From contig JACCLO010000027.1 in the NCBI GenBank assembly GCA_029448655.1, forward strand, positions 1 through 64,000: a DNA stretch of 64,000 nucleotides, written 5' to 3'. A program made the translations under genes and the position numbers. This DNA comes from Wolfiporia cocos (lineage: Eukaryota; Basidiomycota; Agaricomycetes; Polyporales; Phaeolaceae). The notes under the pieces were generated by a model. That model had not been told where the DNA came from. It did not search any database and worked only from the letters and a program-made list of their open reading frames with translations. Shown piece after piece: positions 51,079 to 63,348 of this stretch (its first letter is position 1; each line of letters begins with the position of its first letter).

Positions 51079-54000
51079 GTGTACAGCGCCCTGAAGAAGC
51101 GCACCTCTACGAAGAGGCTTCGCAGAGACCCCTTATCTTGTGGGAAGATAAGGCGGTCGTACGTCACCCGGTATCCCATATCGGTATATTCGGTAACTCG
51201 GCAATGGACTTTGCCCGGAGGACTAGGACACTAGCTACACGTGCCCCTCCTGTACAATACTTTTATCCCTGACCCGCTCGCGCTGAAGTTTTTCACTTTA
51301 TATAATGTACATGGAAACGATTCTCGAGACGACAATAAATCGTTCTCTATCGAAGTGGAACTGTGGGTATATGGAAAGAAAGTCAACGCCATGGCATTAA
51401 TCGACACCGGTGCATCAATAAGCGTCATTGATAAGAAACTCGTACATGAGGAAAAGTTAGTCACTCAAAAACTACCTTCACCTCTCGAGATTCGTAACGC
51501 CGACGGTACCTCTAATACCGCCGGTAATATCAATATGGCAGTAAAAGCTTATATGGTGCACGAGGAACACAAGTCCACCGAATTCTTGTACGTAATGGAC
51601 GTACAGAATGCGGATGTGATCCTCGGATATGACTGGTTCCTGAAACACAACCCGGACTTCAATTGGCCGGAAGGAACCTTCACATATCGGTGTACGGAAA
51701 AATGCAAACATGGTAAACGGGTTTCGATTTCTGAGGAAGAAGACGAAATCGAACCCCGCAACATCTATCAGATCATCAACGACTTTCCAATAGATTTCCT
51801 CGGCTTAGAGGAGCCTGAGAATCCCTTTGTCGCTTGGGTGAACACCCTTGACGAAGGAACGGAACTCCTTATCGATGCCATTCAGTCGATAACGGAGAAG
51901 TCGGACGATGAATTCCTGACAGATGCGGATCTCCAGAAATGGAAATCCTTGGTTCCAGAGGAATACCAGGAGTTTGGTCCCACGGTATTTTCTCAGCGCG
52001 CATCCGAAAGGATGCCCGAACGGAAACCATACGACCACGCCATCGACTTCCCCGATGACGCGGTACTACCGCCCCCGAGTAAGGCATACAAGATGTCTCC
52101 TCAGGAAGCGAACTCGCTAGATCAGTGGATTCAGGAAGAGTTACGGAAGGGCTACATCCGACACTCAAAATCCCCGATCGCGAGCCCGGTCTTCTTCGTC
52201 CCTAAAAAAGACGGCGGAGCCCGAATGGTAGTCGATTACCGAAAAGTAAACGACTTGACCATTAAAAACAGGTACCCTCTCCCACGCATAGACGAGCTTA
52301 TCGATAAGCTTAGCCAGGCTTCGATATTTACGAAGCTCGACTTGCGTTGGGGTTACAACAACGTAAGAATCAAGGAGGGAGATGAATGGAAGACCGCATT
52401 CATTACGCCTAACGGCCTTTACGAAGCTGTAGTCATGTACTTCGGTTTTTGTAATGCACCCAGCACGTTCCAACACATGATGAACGATATTCCTAGGTGA
52501 CCTTATCAGAGAAGGAAAGGTCATTGTCTACCTAGACGACATCCTTGTGTTCGGAAACGACCTGTTGGAACACCGTCGTATTGTCAAGCAAGTATTACAA
52601 ATCTTGCAAGACAACGACTTGTTCGCGAAGCCTGAAAAGTGCTTCTTCGAACAAAGCAGTATTGAATACCTGGGAATGATCATTTCCAAAGGAAAAGTCG
52701 AAATGGACCCTAAGAAGGTAGCCGGTGTCATGGACTGGCCTACACCTGCCAAGGTGAAGGACGTCCAAGCCTTTGTTGGCTTCGCCAACTACTACCGTCG
52801 GTTCATTAAAGACTTCTCCAAAGTGGTTAAGCCGTTAACCGAACTGTCCAAGAAAAACACGCAATGGAACTGGGGACCCGAACAAGCGGAAGCCTTCCAA
52901 ACTCTCAAGGAAGCTTTCACATCAGGCTCCAATACTCCGGATCCCAGATCAGGAGTCCCCGTTCCGCGTGGAAGCGGATTCTTCCGATTACGCAACTGGT
53001 GCAGTGCTATCACAATACTCTTCGGAGGATAAGCTCTGGCACCCGGTAGCCTTTTACTCGAAATCTCTATCAGCACCCGAAAGGAACTATGAGATTTACG
53101 ATAAGGAGTTGCTCGCAATCATCCGCGCTCTAGAGGAATGGAGACATTACCTCGAAGGACACCCACACAAATTCGAAGTATGGTCGGATCATCTCAATCT
53201 GACATATTTCAAATCGGCACAACGGCTAACCCGGAGACAGGCACGTTGGAGTCTTTACCTGACAAGGTTCAACTTCACCATGTGCCACAAACCCGGTAAA
53301 ACAATGCTTACGGCTGATCCTCTGTCACGGAGGCCAGACCATGAAGAGGGGGTGGAACTCGACAATCGCGATCAAATTTTGCTGAAACCGGAATACTTTA
53401 CGGTTAGGGCGCTAGAAGCGTCACAGCAGGAGATACAATCAGGCGACGAGGACCTTCTCCGACAAATCCGACAAGCCCTCATGGACGATCAAATTACCAA
53501 GGATTACCAGGAACTACTGAAAAGTGGTCCCAAGGAATTCGGTAAAGATCTCCAGGAATGGAACATGGAGGCCGGATTACTCCTCAGACGAGGAAAAGTG
53601 TACGTTCCAAAAGAGCCTAAGGAATTGCGCACGAAGATTCTGGAGTTACATCATGACCATGTGACTGCCGGACACTTCGGACGATGGAAGACCTATGAAC
53701 TTCTATCACGTAATTACTGGTGGCCTGGAATGACCACGATGGTGAAGCAATACGTGGAAGGTTGTGACACATGTCAACGCATGAAGAACCACAACCAGAC
53801 CCCGTACGGACCCCTGCAACCGCTCCCAGTTCCGGAAGCACCTTGGGACACCGTCACAATTGACCTTATCGTCCACCTACCACCCAGCGGCGAATTGAAA
53901 CAATTCAATGCTATTATGGTAATAGTGGACCGGCTTACCAAACGAGCACATTTCATTCCCACGTCCGACAAAATAACGGCAAAAGAATTAGCGAACCTCC

Positions 54001-55529
54001 TGTACCTTCGGATTTATCCGAACCACGGACTTCCGAAACAAATCATTTCGGATAGAGGCCCGCAATTCGCAGCCGCCTTATTCAAGGGATGGTGTGAGCA
54101 ATTGGGAATCCAACGGTCAATGACAACCGCCTATCACCCGCAAGCGGATGGCCAGACGGAGAGAGTTAACCAGATCCTGGAACAATATCTTAGATGTTAC
54201 ATCGATGTTATTCAGAAGGATAACTGGTCATGGTTTCTCCCAACGGCTGAATTCGCGTACAACAACGCGGCTAGTGAGACAACAAAGAATAGCCCATTCT
54301 TTGTCGAACTAGGAAGGCACCCTAATGCAGGACCTACGAATTTACGTCCAACACCATACACGGACCTAAATGTCATTGCTTACGAACGATGGTCAGCACA
54401 AGAACAAGCTAAGGCAGCAATGAAACTGGCTGCTGAACGCTGGTCTTGGTATTACGATCAACATAAGCGCTCGGTACCGTTTAAAGTCGGCGACAAAGTT
54501 CTCGTTGACGCCCGAAGCTGGCAAGACTCCGAAAGAAGTCTTAGTCCACGCTATTTGGGACCATTTAGGATAATTGAACAATTATCTCCGGTCACCTTTA
54601 GGGTACACATGGACGAGCAATACAGGGCTTACCACCCAGTATTCCACGCTTCCAAGTTGGTCATGTACAAGGACCCGGTGCATCAGAAAAAACCAGAGCC
54701 TCAACCAGAAACGGTCGACGGCGAGGAGTTATGGGAAGTCGAGAAGATCTTAGATCATCGTCTCCGCGCAGGAAGAGTTGAATACAGAATCCGTTGGAAG
54801 GGATTCGGTATCAATGACGACTCCTGGGTACGCGAAGCGGATCTCGACTCGGCATACGACATTTTGCAGGAATACAAGGCTTCACACCCTATTCCAATGC
54901 AGGATGTCCCCCTCAGGCGATCAGCTAGAAGGAAAGAAGCAGTTCATGTCTTCGACCCTGACAGCGACGACTGGGAAGCCGACGAATGCACGTGGCCAGA
55001 CGACTGGCCGCAGTATCGCGAAGAATTTGCGAAAGATCCTAAGCAGCGCATGGTTAGACACCCCGACGGGGGATGGATGTCAGCTGACATTAACCAAAAC
55101 GCGGACTTGAAAATCGTAGTCGGTGAAGGCGGCCGAATGCCGGAAAAGGGAACCAAGGACTCGGTTGGGTTTGACCTGTACACTGCGACAGGCGACGTTC
55201 TGCCAGCTCACGGGCAGACAGAATACAACACCAAACTGAAGATCCAGGTACCTTTCGGCACTTACGGACGTATCGCCCCCCGCTCTAGTCTTGCCCGAAA
55301 AGGCATAGACGTAATGGGTGGCGTTATCGACCACGATTATCAAGGCGAAGTAATCATCATTCTCCGGAATCACTCCGATATATCTATCGATATTCGGGCC
55401 GGTGATAAGATTGCCCAGCTCATCTGCGAAGTTGCTAAGGACCCGCACATTACGCTACACGGAAAATCTTACTTTGAAAAGATTAAATCTGAGCGCGGTA
55501 CTGGTGGATTCGGCTCCACAGGAAAGTAA
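51079..55529 (+). pseudogene. pol: Element C Pol, three +1 frameshifts
   Basis: Same domain order as B. Single-base insertions relative to B at about 51268 (TATCCCTGACC), 52493 (ATTCCTAGG) and 52924 (ATCAGGCTCC) break the frame in the region before the protease, in the RT just before YLDD, and at the RT/RNase H junction. From 52968 the reading is open to the end, so RNase H, integrase, chromodomain and dUTPase motifs remain complete. Confidence 0.9.
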
Positions 55530-55568
55530 TCGTTCCATTAGGGACAATGAAACCTGAAGAGGGGGTAA

Positions 55569-56267
55569 TGTCACAGATTTGGGACATGCCAATATTTTTC
55601 CCGTATTTTTACCTATTTATCTGGTATTTCTACGACCTTGTAGACATTTACGCTGCTAAGCGCCCGTCTACACGTACACGCAACCAAACAACACGTACAC
55701 AACGCGGTATACGTCCACCTGTCATAACAACACGTACATAATACGCCCTGTACGCGTCAATGACTCAGCGGACTAACCTCCGGTGTCACGCGCCTTACTC
55801 ATATCCCGATACCGGGCTATGTCAGTACAATTGGATAAGCGGCCCGCTCGTTATCACATGCCAATGCCCTTACAATTACTCATATCCCGATACCGGTATA
55901 TAAGAATCACATGCATGGCTTACTAACGTAGCAACGCCACTTCCATAACATGGACCCACGGTCCAAACATTGTTTCTTATTGGTGCGGCCATTACCGGCG
56001 CACATGGTCTATTGTAGTTTACGACTTAGCTGTATTAGTTATGTCTGCGCACAGACCGTCCCCATGTTTGGCTCCCTTACTGGTAACCAAACAATGCATG
56101 TATATAAGTAGGGCTATCACTGCGGATAAGCCTTAGATTTGTTCTCTGCATTCGCACAGTTACATACCATCTCTGCTTGCGCCCACTAGCCTCCTCACCA
56201 ACCTTCTGCAACATCTTCAAGTCGCCTATAAGGTTATAGTGTGAGTCCCACAGTCTAGTCTGTGTCA
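55569..56267 (+). repeat. 3' LTR of element C
   Basis: 699 bp, preceded by the polypurine tract GAAGAGGGGGTAA. One extra T near 55747 relative to the 5' LTR. Confidence 0.95.
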
Positions 56268-56513
56268 ATCAGCTCTATGACAAGGAAGATGCTAGTATGT
56301 GGGAGCAAGAAGGCAAGCAGGAGGAGCAAGATTCAGGAAATGAGGGCCATGATGAGGACATTCCAATTGTAGATGAGCCAAGTGGTGCCAAATTGTCAAC
56401 AGGGCTGCAAGCTGACAAGGGGAAGTTGGTGGCATGGTGGCTGATGGGGGTCATGGAATGCAGGACACAGGGTGACAAAGTGGTGGCCTTGTCACAAGAA
56501 ATTGTGGTATAGG
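56268..56513 (+). pseudogene. Decayed paralog of the 8-exon gene, part 3
   Basis: After removing C and one ATCAG copy, the reading NWDEEGDHDGDDEQGDQ continues as LYDKEDASMWEQEGKQEEQ, an acidic stretch like exon 5 of the 8-exon gene, and stops at 56511-56513. Confidence 0.5.
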
Positions 56514-56551
56514 ATCAAGGTATTTTACCCTATTTTACCTTCATTTTAGGT

Positions 56552-57167
56552 TGTCATGTTACTCTGACTGGCCTGTCCTTGGGGTTGGGCACCCCTTGGG
56601 TCACTAAGCATGCTGTTACGGTCTCGCCAGGTACAGTCAGATATCCCTGTTGATGCCTCACTGTGTATGAGGACTTCGTGTTCAACCGCTGCACCACACG
56701 TTTATTTTCTAGGGGCCTCCGCTCAGCCGTAGGCCCCGTTTCATGTATAACAACCCTATGACCACGATCCACTGCTATATCAGATTCTAGCTGATATTCT
56801 GTGTCCAACCACAGTTGTTCCACGTTTCACCTCTTGTTGCGCTCAACCGCAACGCTTCTCCTTTATTACTTATCGCGTTAGCTCAACAGACCTAATGGTA
56901 GCAGTACCTAGGACACTATGACCCCGATTAGCGAATTGTAGTATATAACCTGTTGTAAATACCGGTCGAGTTCCTCAGCTCGACCTTGTTGAATTACAAG
57001 GATCTTATACTCGTTCTCAAAGGCTTGAGCAATTAAGCCTGCAGCTTGTATAATGACGCTCTGACTCTGGGGAGTCCGACAAGTAGTGCGCTACTTGATA
57101 CACTGAGTAACTTGACTTAGTTATTTTGCATTGAACAGATATTCGATCCATAACACTGTGTGTGACA
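56552..57167. repeat. Diverged retroelement fragment related to 33284-33977
   Basis: Starts TGTCATG and ends TGTGTGACA. 56600-56895 is the reverse complement of 33690-33950, whereas 56935-57010 matches 33310-33385 directly. No target duplication. Confidence 0.5.
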
Positions 57168-57375
57168 GTGTGCGCACACTTTCCTACAGCTGTCGGCAAC
57201 ATGCTGAATCTGGGTTGATGATTAGTGACTCACCCATTGGCATGTCACACTCCAAGAAGACCAATGTTGTGGTTGCAGGCACACTGACAATACAGTGAGT
57301 TGCAGCCAAAAGCAAGCATAAGGGGCATGAAACATATTTTTCTCTAGATGGGATGATGACAGTCTCACCTGGGCT

Positions 57376-57982
57376 TTGATCTTGGCCATCCAGGGCAACA
57401 AGGGGATCAAACAGGGTCTATACCTGCCACCCAGTCAAAATGCACCCATGGCACTGGGGGGCGGAAAGGTCAAAACGGAGCATCACTGGGTACTCTGCAA
57501 GATCATGTTTGGTGAGCATGAGCAGTACCAGGAGGCGATAGCTGCTGCAGAGCAGGACAAGCAGCCAAAGCAGTGTGTACTGGGAAAATAAAAAAAACCG
57601 GCTTCATAAGTGAGTGACTCACACCACATTCTGCAGCCTGTAGGAACTTGAGCACCCTACGGATTGGAGAAGATGATGTGAGGCTACCTGGAGGAGATGG
57701 GGGAGACCGGTGCAGACATTACATGGGAGGACAAGATAGACATGAGCTTAGACAATTCTTTCATGAATAAATGGGGTGTGTACCTTCTCATTACAGCCAA
57801 CAGCTAAATGAATTTGCTGTCGGCTTTTGTATGCAGCACAGATCAAGGGAGACTTCCCATGGCTGTGGGAGATGAAGGAGCTTATTGGGCAGCATCCAAA
57901 CAAGATTCTGATGAGTCTAGGTAGCAGCGCAAGTGACATTGACCTAACAGTGCTCACTTGCAATTGGAATCATATTCTCTGA
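57376..57982 (+). pseudogene. Gene relic of unknown family with one clear intron
   Basis: Reads MILAIQGNKGIKQGLYLPP, PMALGGGKVKTEHHW, MFGEHEQYQEAIAAAEQDK, then a frame break near 57590. It resumes with GETGADITWEDKIDMSLDN up to FMNKW, an intron at 57776-57836 (GTGTGT...ATGCAG, branch-like GCTAAATG), and AQIKGDFPWLWEMKELIG, ending at a TGA at 57980-57982. Frames on both sides of the intron agree. I associate this sequence type with multicopy Agaricomycete hypothetical proteins; function unknown. Confidence 0.5.
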
Positions 57983-58213
57983 ATCCCAACTAGCAACAAA
58001 CCAGCCTTTAAACCCTCCAAGAATCGGAATCAAGCACTCTGAAAGTCCCTAATTTGTCATGGCGTGGGGTATTGAGCACTTACTGTCTTCAACAGCAACC
58101 ACCCTTTGCACTCTCTATCATGTCTGGGATTTGTCTAGCTACAGCCATGCCACCATTTTGTCTTTGGTTCTGACTGCCAATTGGTCTGCTCTCCTCCACT
58201 GCAACAAGAAGCC

Positions 58214-58624
58214 TGTCACAGATTATTCTGTGACATTAAATCTATTACCCCCTTTCTGGCTCAAACTCAGGGACTCATGGTTAGTCTGTCGCATGATCTG
58301 TTTGCAGTACTTAGTGGAACAGTAGTCATATACATCCATAGGGCATTAGCCATGTAGCTTAGTCATCATACTGCGGTTGCTAGTAGTTATGCTAGGGCCC
58401 CTTCAGGGCAGGCATATTCCTAGTGTTGCAGTGCATGTATATTAGGCTACATCTGAGGTCTTACAACCTCAGACTTGACAATCTCGATGATGTGCATGTC
58501 CCCTTAACTTGTATCATCTGCATGCTAGTCTGGGGCCTCTATTTGTAAGGCACTTAGGGTCTTAGTTCAGCCCTACCCAGTGGTCCTCTATGGACATTAG
58601 TATGTACATTATAGTTTTGTGTCA
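58214..58624 (+). repeat. Solo LTR, old family, copy 3
   Basis: 411 bp, TGTCACAGA...TTTGTGTCA, with AAGCC/GAGCC flanks (4/5). Joining the flanks restores NKKPDGTPTSLW of the BRR2-like reading. Confidence 0.75.
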
Positions 58625-59330
58625 GAGCCTGATGGCACACCCACTTCTCTGGCCAGGTATCGACCCACACAAGATGGGTGTGTGCGTGCAATGCAAGACT
58701 CCAAAGGACCTGGAAGGACCTGGAGGAGGAGGAGGAGGAGAAGGCCATGGATAAGCAGGATACGTCAGAGAGGCAGCCAAAGCACAGGGCAGAGGTGACA
58801 GGCTTTGGCTACATGGACATCATTGAGGCAATGCAGGATGTAGAGGGGCTTACGTACCACCCTTGCACAGCAGAGATGCACCAGGTATATGAGCTTATCC
58901 TGTCTAGTGTTCACCAGTCCCTTGGGGACCAGGCACACGATGTCATCCGCAGCACAGCTGATACCATTCTGTAGATGCTGAAGAACGAGAACATGAAGGA
59001 CTTTGACAAGAAGGAGGTTGAGAAGGTCATAGGCCCCATCTCAAGTGAGACATTTTCACAATTCCTCAACCTGTCGAAGAAGATCACGGATCACAGTGCA
59101 GAGGACAAAATGCAAGTGGACCCGCACCTGGAGCAGAAGGATGCTGAGATTGACGAGGAAATGGGTGTCACAGTTGTCTTTGATGAAGAAGAGGAAGGCT
59201 TCGAGATATGGGACGAGTCAGATGAGGAGAATGAAGAGGCAGAGGAAATGGAAGAAGCATCCTTGAGTCACTCAAAAGAGATGAGGAACTTGTTATTGGG
59301 GGTACATCATCTGCACAGCAGGGCAAGGCT

Positions 59331-59758
59331 TGTCACAGATCATTCTGGGACCCCCTATTCTCATCCAATGCTCATCACTGTAGATAACATAGGTACTTCA
59401 TTATCTTATCTGTAGATCAGGTGGTACGTCACAGCAGTAGTACATCATAGTCACTGTCCTGTAACGTCACATTACCCTCAACACTACGCACAGGCCCATT
59501 CTTTAGGGTAGACTTAGCACCACTACCATGTACATACTTATACTGCGAACTGGGATCTTCGGATCCTCAGTTCTAGTATTCTCGACGTTGGGCATCGTCC
59601 CTTGCTCTCAACCTCTGCATGAACCCCCACCTGCACCACTCTCTACTTCATGCCTCACTAGTCTGGGCTTGGGACTCCACGGCGACAACCTATAGCCGGA
59701 TAGGATGGTGTTTAGGGCTTCCCCGCTGTGCAGTCACATGTACGTTCAGTCCATGTCA
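59331..59758 (+). repeat. Solo LTR, old family, copy 4
   Basis: 428 bp, TGTCACAGA...CCATGTCA, with a perfect AGGCT duplication (59326-59330, 59759-59763). Joining the flanks restores GTSSAQQGKAQADKGIASPY. Confidence 0.85.
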
Positions 59759-60310
59759 AGGCTCAGGCTGACAAAGGCATTGCTTCCCCATACTCCATCG
59801 ATGGTTTGTGGATCCAGTGTCAGATCTCCAATGTCTACCCTGACCCTGTCATGGCTACAGAGGAGGCCACTGCCATCCCTTCCATCCTCGGTTCGGAGTC
59901 AAACCTATGAGACTGCAAGAATGAGCTCATGGAGCTGTTCAAGTACCAGAGCTTTCACATCATCACCAAAGTTCTTGAAGAACTGAGATGTCATTGTCTG
60001 GTGTACCAAGCTCATTCAGAGCGATGCTGATGAGGACGTCAACATTAAGGCTATGATGCGGAAGAAGGGGCTTGGTTGGATTCTAGAGAACTTGCTGGGG
60101 ATAGGAAAGTGAAGGTGTGGATGGATGCAATGGGTGTGGATGAGAAGGTGAAGGTGGAGATTTCGAAGACTGCTACAGTTCTCTGTGCACCGATGGGGGC
60201 TGGAAAGGTATGTTTTCTGTTATATTGACTGATGTGGCCTAGACTGACTCCTATGCTCATAGACGAATGTAGCCATTGAAGCTTCTCAAGCATCCCAAAA
60301 GATGCAATGA

Positions 60311-60464
60311 GGCTGAGGATGGTCTCAGAATACCTATCGCTGTTGGTGCCGTGCAGATCTCCACCCTCACCACTGTCTACGATACCACTGACCATATGGG
60401 CCAGATGCACAGTGTCATTTTTTGGCAGGCTATTGACGCTGCACTCCCAACCTCTGCATGCTCC
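60311..60464 (+). pseudogene. Short coding relic interrupted by an LTR element
   Basis: RIPIAVGAVQISTLTTVYD...WQAIDAALPTSACS continues beyond the insertion at 62354 as IGALVTQISLATPVLTALLS and then a stop. Not recognised; it is in register only after removing the element and one GCTCC copy. Confidence 0.35.
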
Positions 60465-61053
60465 TGTCACAGACTTACCTGTCTGTGCGACCCTGGACTC
60501 AGGGGAACCCTCACAAGCCTGTATAGACGTGAGCCAGCGGCCACGACGAACTCATACGGCCAACCCTAGGTGAACTCATAAGTCCATCCCGAGGGTGCTC
60601 AGCCACCTAAGGCCCCGCAGCCGTCGCAGTCGCCGACCTTCAGACTAGGCAGACAAGATGAGGCCCTGGGCCAACAGCAACACAAACAGTGTGGTAAGAA
60701 AGGAGCTTGCGCTCTATGACGAGAATCCTAAAGATGGGGCTGTAAGGCCACCATCTTGTCGTATATATACATGTGTGAGCGTAGTACCTACGAGCCCAGC
60801 CCTAAAGTAATGGTCCGTTCGCATTATCTACAGGGCACATGACAAGTAACGCTACATGTAACAATGTGACCATGAGTGACCGTATGAGGAGGCGCGCGCT
60901 ACCCTACAGCGCTAACCGATGCAGTCAGGTGATCTATATACTCGAGAGCTAACGTGAGACAAAGCGTTAGTGTAGCGGAGCGGCGTACGCCTAGCGCCGC
61001 CCATACAGCTAACGTGAGTGGAGTCAGGTACCCCCCCAGGGATATCCGTGACA
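60465..61053 (-). repeat. 3' LTR of non-autonomous element 2
   Basis: 589 bp, TGTCACAGAC...ATCCGTGACA, the partner of 61760-62348. Confidence 0.9.
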
Positions 61054-61746
61054 TTACCCCCCCTCTCGAAAAACGTCGTCTCTGACGTTCTATCTGGAAG
61101 ACTACGACACTCACTTCCTTGGTTTCATGTTTAACCCACGGCCCATTCCTTCTTCGCGGAAGATGGGGAGCCCCCGAGGGCGCGGTCCGTCCGCCGGTGG
61201 TGGAGTGAAGGGGTCGCTTTCGGTATCGGTTCGGTATTCGTCGCTAAGGTTACTGGGTTTTTTTTTAAATGGGGTCCCCTGTCCCCGTGTACCTCCGCTT
61301 GCCTACTCGCGTACCCGTCGTATTCAATAGTCGGTCGTATCTTGATATAATCTGTCCTTCGTGACCGTCGGTGTGGGGTTGGAGACCCTTGCGGGTTCCT
61401 TCGCATACCCACTGGTCAAGACTTCTTGTCGCTTGCTCCTGCCGCCCAGGGATGATGGCCGTCGATGCGCTAGCCTCCGTGCTCATACTACAACCCCGCG
61501 GGGTCAGCAGACGGAAGGCGTCGAACGCGGCTTACACCGGTCGATCCCTACTACCTAAGTTCAAGGGAGCGGACTTGCTTACTCATTCCATACGGCGGCT
61601 TTGCCTGGTGTATCACTTCGTGGGGGCTCGTAAAAGTACGGACCTCTGGTGCTTCTACCAGAGGCTGCCCCGCCGTGATGCCATGGCCACCTGTATGTAG
61701 AGAACCCTCGGCCCCAACGCAGTTGGCGTCGGAGGGGAGGTAAGAT

Positions 61747-61758
61747 ATCTTTAGGATT
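61747..61758 (-). promoter_or_regulatory. Self-primer binding site of element 2
   Basis: On the - strand AATCCTAAAGAT, 1 nt inside the 5' LTR, is the reverse complement of 12 nt at 62019-62030. Confidence 0.65.
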
Positions 61759-61759
61759 A

Positions 61760-62348
61760 TGTCACAGACTTACCTGTCTGTGCGACCCTGGACTCAGGGG
61801 AACCCTCACAAGCCTGTATAGACGTGAGCCAGCGGCCACGACGAACTCATACGGCCAACCCTAGGTGAACTCATAAGTCCATCCCGAGGGTGCTCAGCCA
61901 CCTAAGGCCCCGCAGCCGTCGCAGTCGCCGACCTTCAGACTAGGCAGACAAGATGAGGCCCCGGGCCAACAGCAACACAAACAGTGTGGTAAGAAAGGAG
62001 CTTGCGCTCTATGACGAGAATCCTAAAGATGGGGCTGTAAGGCCACCATCTTGTCGTATATATACATGTGTGAGCGTAGTACCTACGAGCCCAGCCCTAA
62101 AGTAATGGTCCGTTCGCATTATCTACAGGGCACATGACAAGTAACGCTACATGTAACAATGTGACCATGAGTGACCGTATGAGGAGGCGCGCGCTACCCT
62201 ACAGCGCTAACCGATGCAGTCAGGTGATCTATATACTCGAGAGCTAACGTGAGACAAAGCGTTAGTGTAGCGGAGCGGCGTACGCCTAGCGCCGCCCATA
62301 CAGCTAACGTGAGTGGAGTCAGGTACCCCCCCAGGGATATCCGTGACA
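61760..62348 (-). repeat. 5' LTR of non-autonomous element 2
   Basis: 589 bp. On the - strand TATATATAC (near 62058) lies upstream of ATCTTTAGGATT (62019-62030), the inferred RNA start. Confidence 0.9.
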
Positions 62349-62353
62349 GCTCC

Positions 62354-63340
62354 ATTGGTGCCCTGGTCACTCAAATATCACTGGCAACACCTGTGCTGAC
62401 AGCCTTGCTCAGTTAGCAGTCACCCTTCCCACGTCCATCATGCCAACTCTTATGTGACTATGTGAACGTGCTCACATCGGCAATGGCATGCAGAATGGAA
62501 AACTCAGCTGCATCACAACCATGCTGGCACTGTGCTTCCCAGCACCCCAAACTGCACCCCTTCCACTGCCATTACACCGGCACTCGTGACATTCATGCTC
62601 GCCTAATGCAAACCCTACTCAGACACAGACATTTTGGCGAGTGCTACCAACACTTTGTACCCTCTGAGACCCCCTAACCCCTGCGATAGCACTACCATCC
62701 AGATCTAGACCAGCCCACACATCTTGTGCGACTGCACTCACAGTGCTCTCCCACTTCCTGGCCGGCTCTACTGCTTTCATGAAACCCATGGCCCCCCTAC
62801 CCATTGCTATAGACCCAGGGTAAGTTCCTGGGCCATGATGGCCCACCCTCCTCCAAATAACTACTTTTATCTTTCACCTACGACTTCTCCCCTGATGCAC
62901 CCAAGACCTCTACATATCTGCCCTCCATAGTCACTGCACCCAGCATGACCACTTTTGTACTTCATTTACTGTGGTGGGGTATGAATGTATTCGAAAAAGA
63001 TGTGACACGTGAGACTCTCTGCCGGATGGCGGTCCGACCCTCCATTTTAACAATACTTGGGCAGAAAATACTTGAGAAATACTTTAAGTGCATCCACAGG
63101 ATTTCCTGCTGCAAAAATGTGTGAATATTTAATATGATCCACACTCACGATATTTTATGTCAGACAAGCAGCCTTTTTCTGCAGGAAAGATGCTGTATAT
63201 ATTCTAAACAAGCTCACAGTTTGTCCCAGGTTTTCAAGGACAATTTACTTTATTTGTTTCTATCAATTTGTTCAGGGTGTTTCCACGGTAAAGATTGTGC
63301 TATGCACATAGTGTGATGCCCAGTTCGCATCGATGCTAGC
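62354..63340. other. No gene recognised
   Basis: A short coding scrap continues to about 62417; the rest has no convincing open frame, RNA gene or repeat that I can see. Confidence 0.4.
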
Positions 63341-63348
63341 TGCGGTGC

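Larger units (their letters stand above)
45602..56267 (+). mobile_element. Element C: defective third copy of the dUTPase-bearing Gypsy family
   Basis: 10,666 bp between LTRs of 698 and 699 bp (45602-46299, 55569-56267), with a perfect ATCAG duplication (45597-45601, 56268-56272). ORF1 is intact. Gag has a +1 frameshift; a 664-bp foreign segment sits at the gag-pol junction; pol has three more +1 shifts. The two LTRs differ by one base noticed (an extra T near 55747), so insertion was recent despite the lesions. Confidence 0.95.
58120..60310 (+). pseudogene. Decayed N-terminal fragment resembling spliceosomal helicase BRR2
   Basis: Conceptual pieces run in BRR2 order: SLVLTAN near 58160, LWPGIDPHKMG near 58655, YELILSSVHQSLGDQAHDVI (58890-58950), a TAG stop at 58972-58974, MLKNENMKDFDKKE, LNLSKKITDHSAEDK, an acidic segment, DGLWIQCQISNVYPDP (59800-59850), AIPSILGSESNL, then in broken frames LGWILENL and TVLCAPMGAGK, TNVAIEASQ across an intron at 60208-60262. 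The GAGKTN part is the helicase Walker A region. BRR2 unwinds U4/U6 in the spliceosome. The retained intron shows this is not a processed copy. Two solo LTRs (58214, 59331) split it, and stops and frameshifts kill it. Matching is from memory of the family. Confidence 0.7.
60465..62348 (-). mobile_element. Non-autonomous LTR element 2 (1884 bp)
   Basis: Two 589-bp LTRs (60465-61053, 61760-62348) and a 706-bp non-coding interior, with a perfect GCTCC duplication (60460-60464, 62349-62353). The polypurine tract GAGAGGGGGGGTAA (- strand) abuts the left LTR. The two LTRs differ by one base noticed (CTGGG at about 60668 against CCGGG at 61963). The interior shares blocks with element 1, for example GTGGGGTTGGAGACCCTTGC and the stem-loop at 61643-61664. 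The LTRs of the two elements differ clearly except in short blocks such as GCGGCGTACGCCTAGCGCCGC, so they are sister families. Confidence 0.9.

Noticed and set aside
52493..53032. Short separate ORFs in element C as new genes
   Set aside because: They are pieces of the single pol frame split by one-base insertions relative to A and B.
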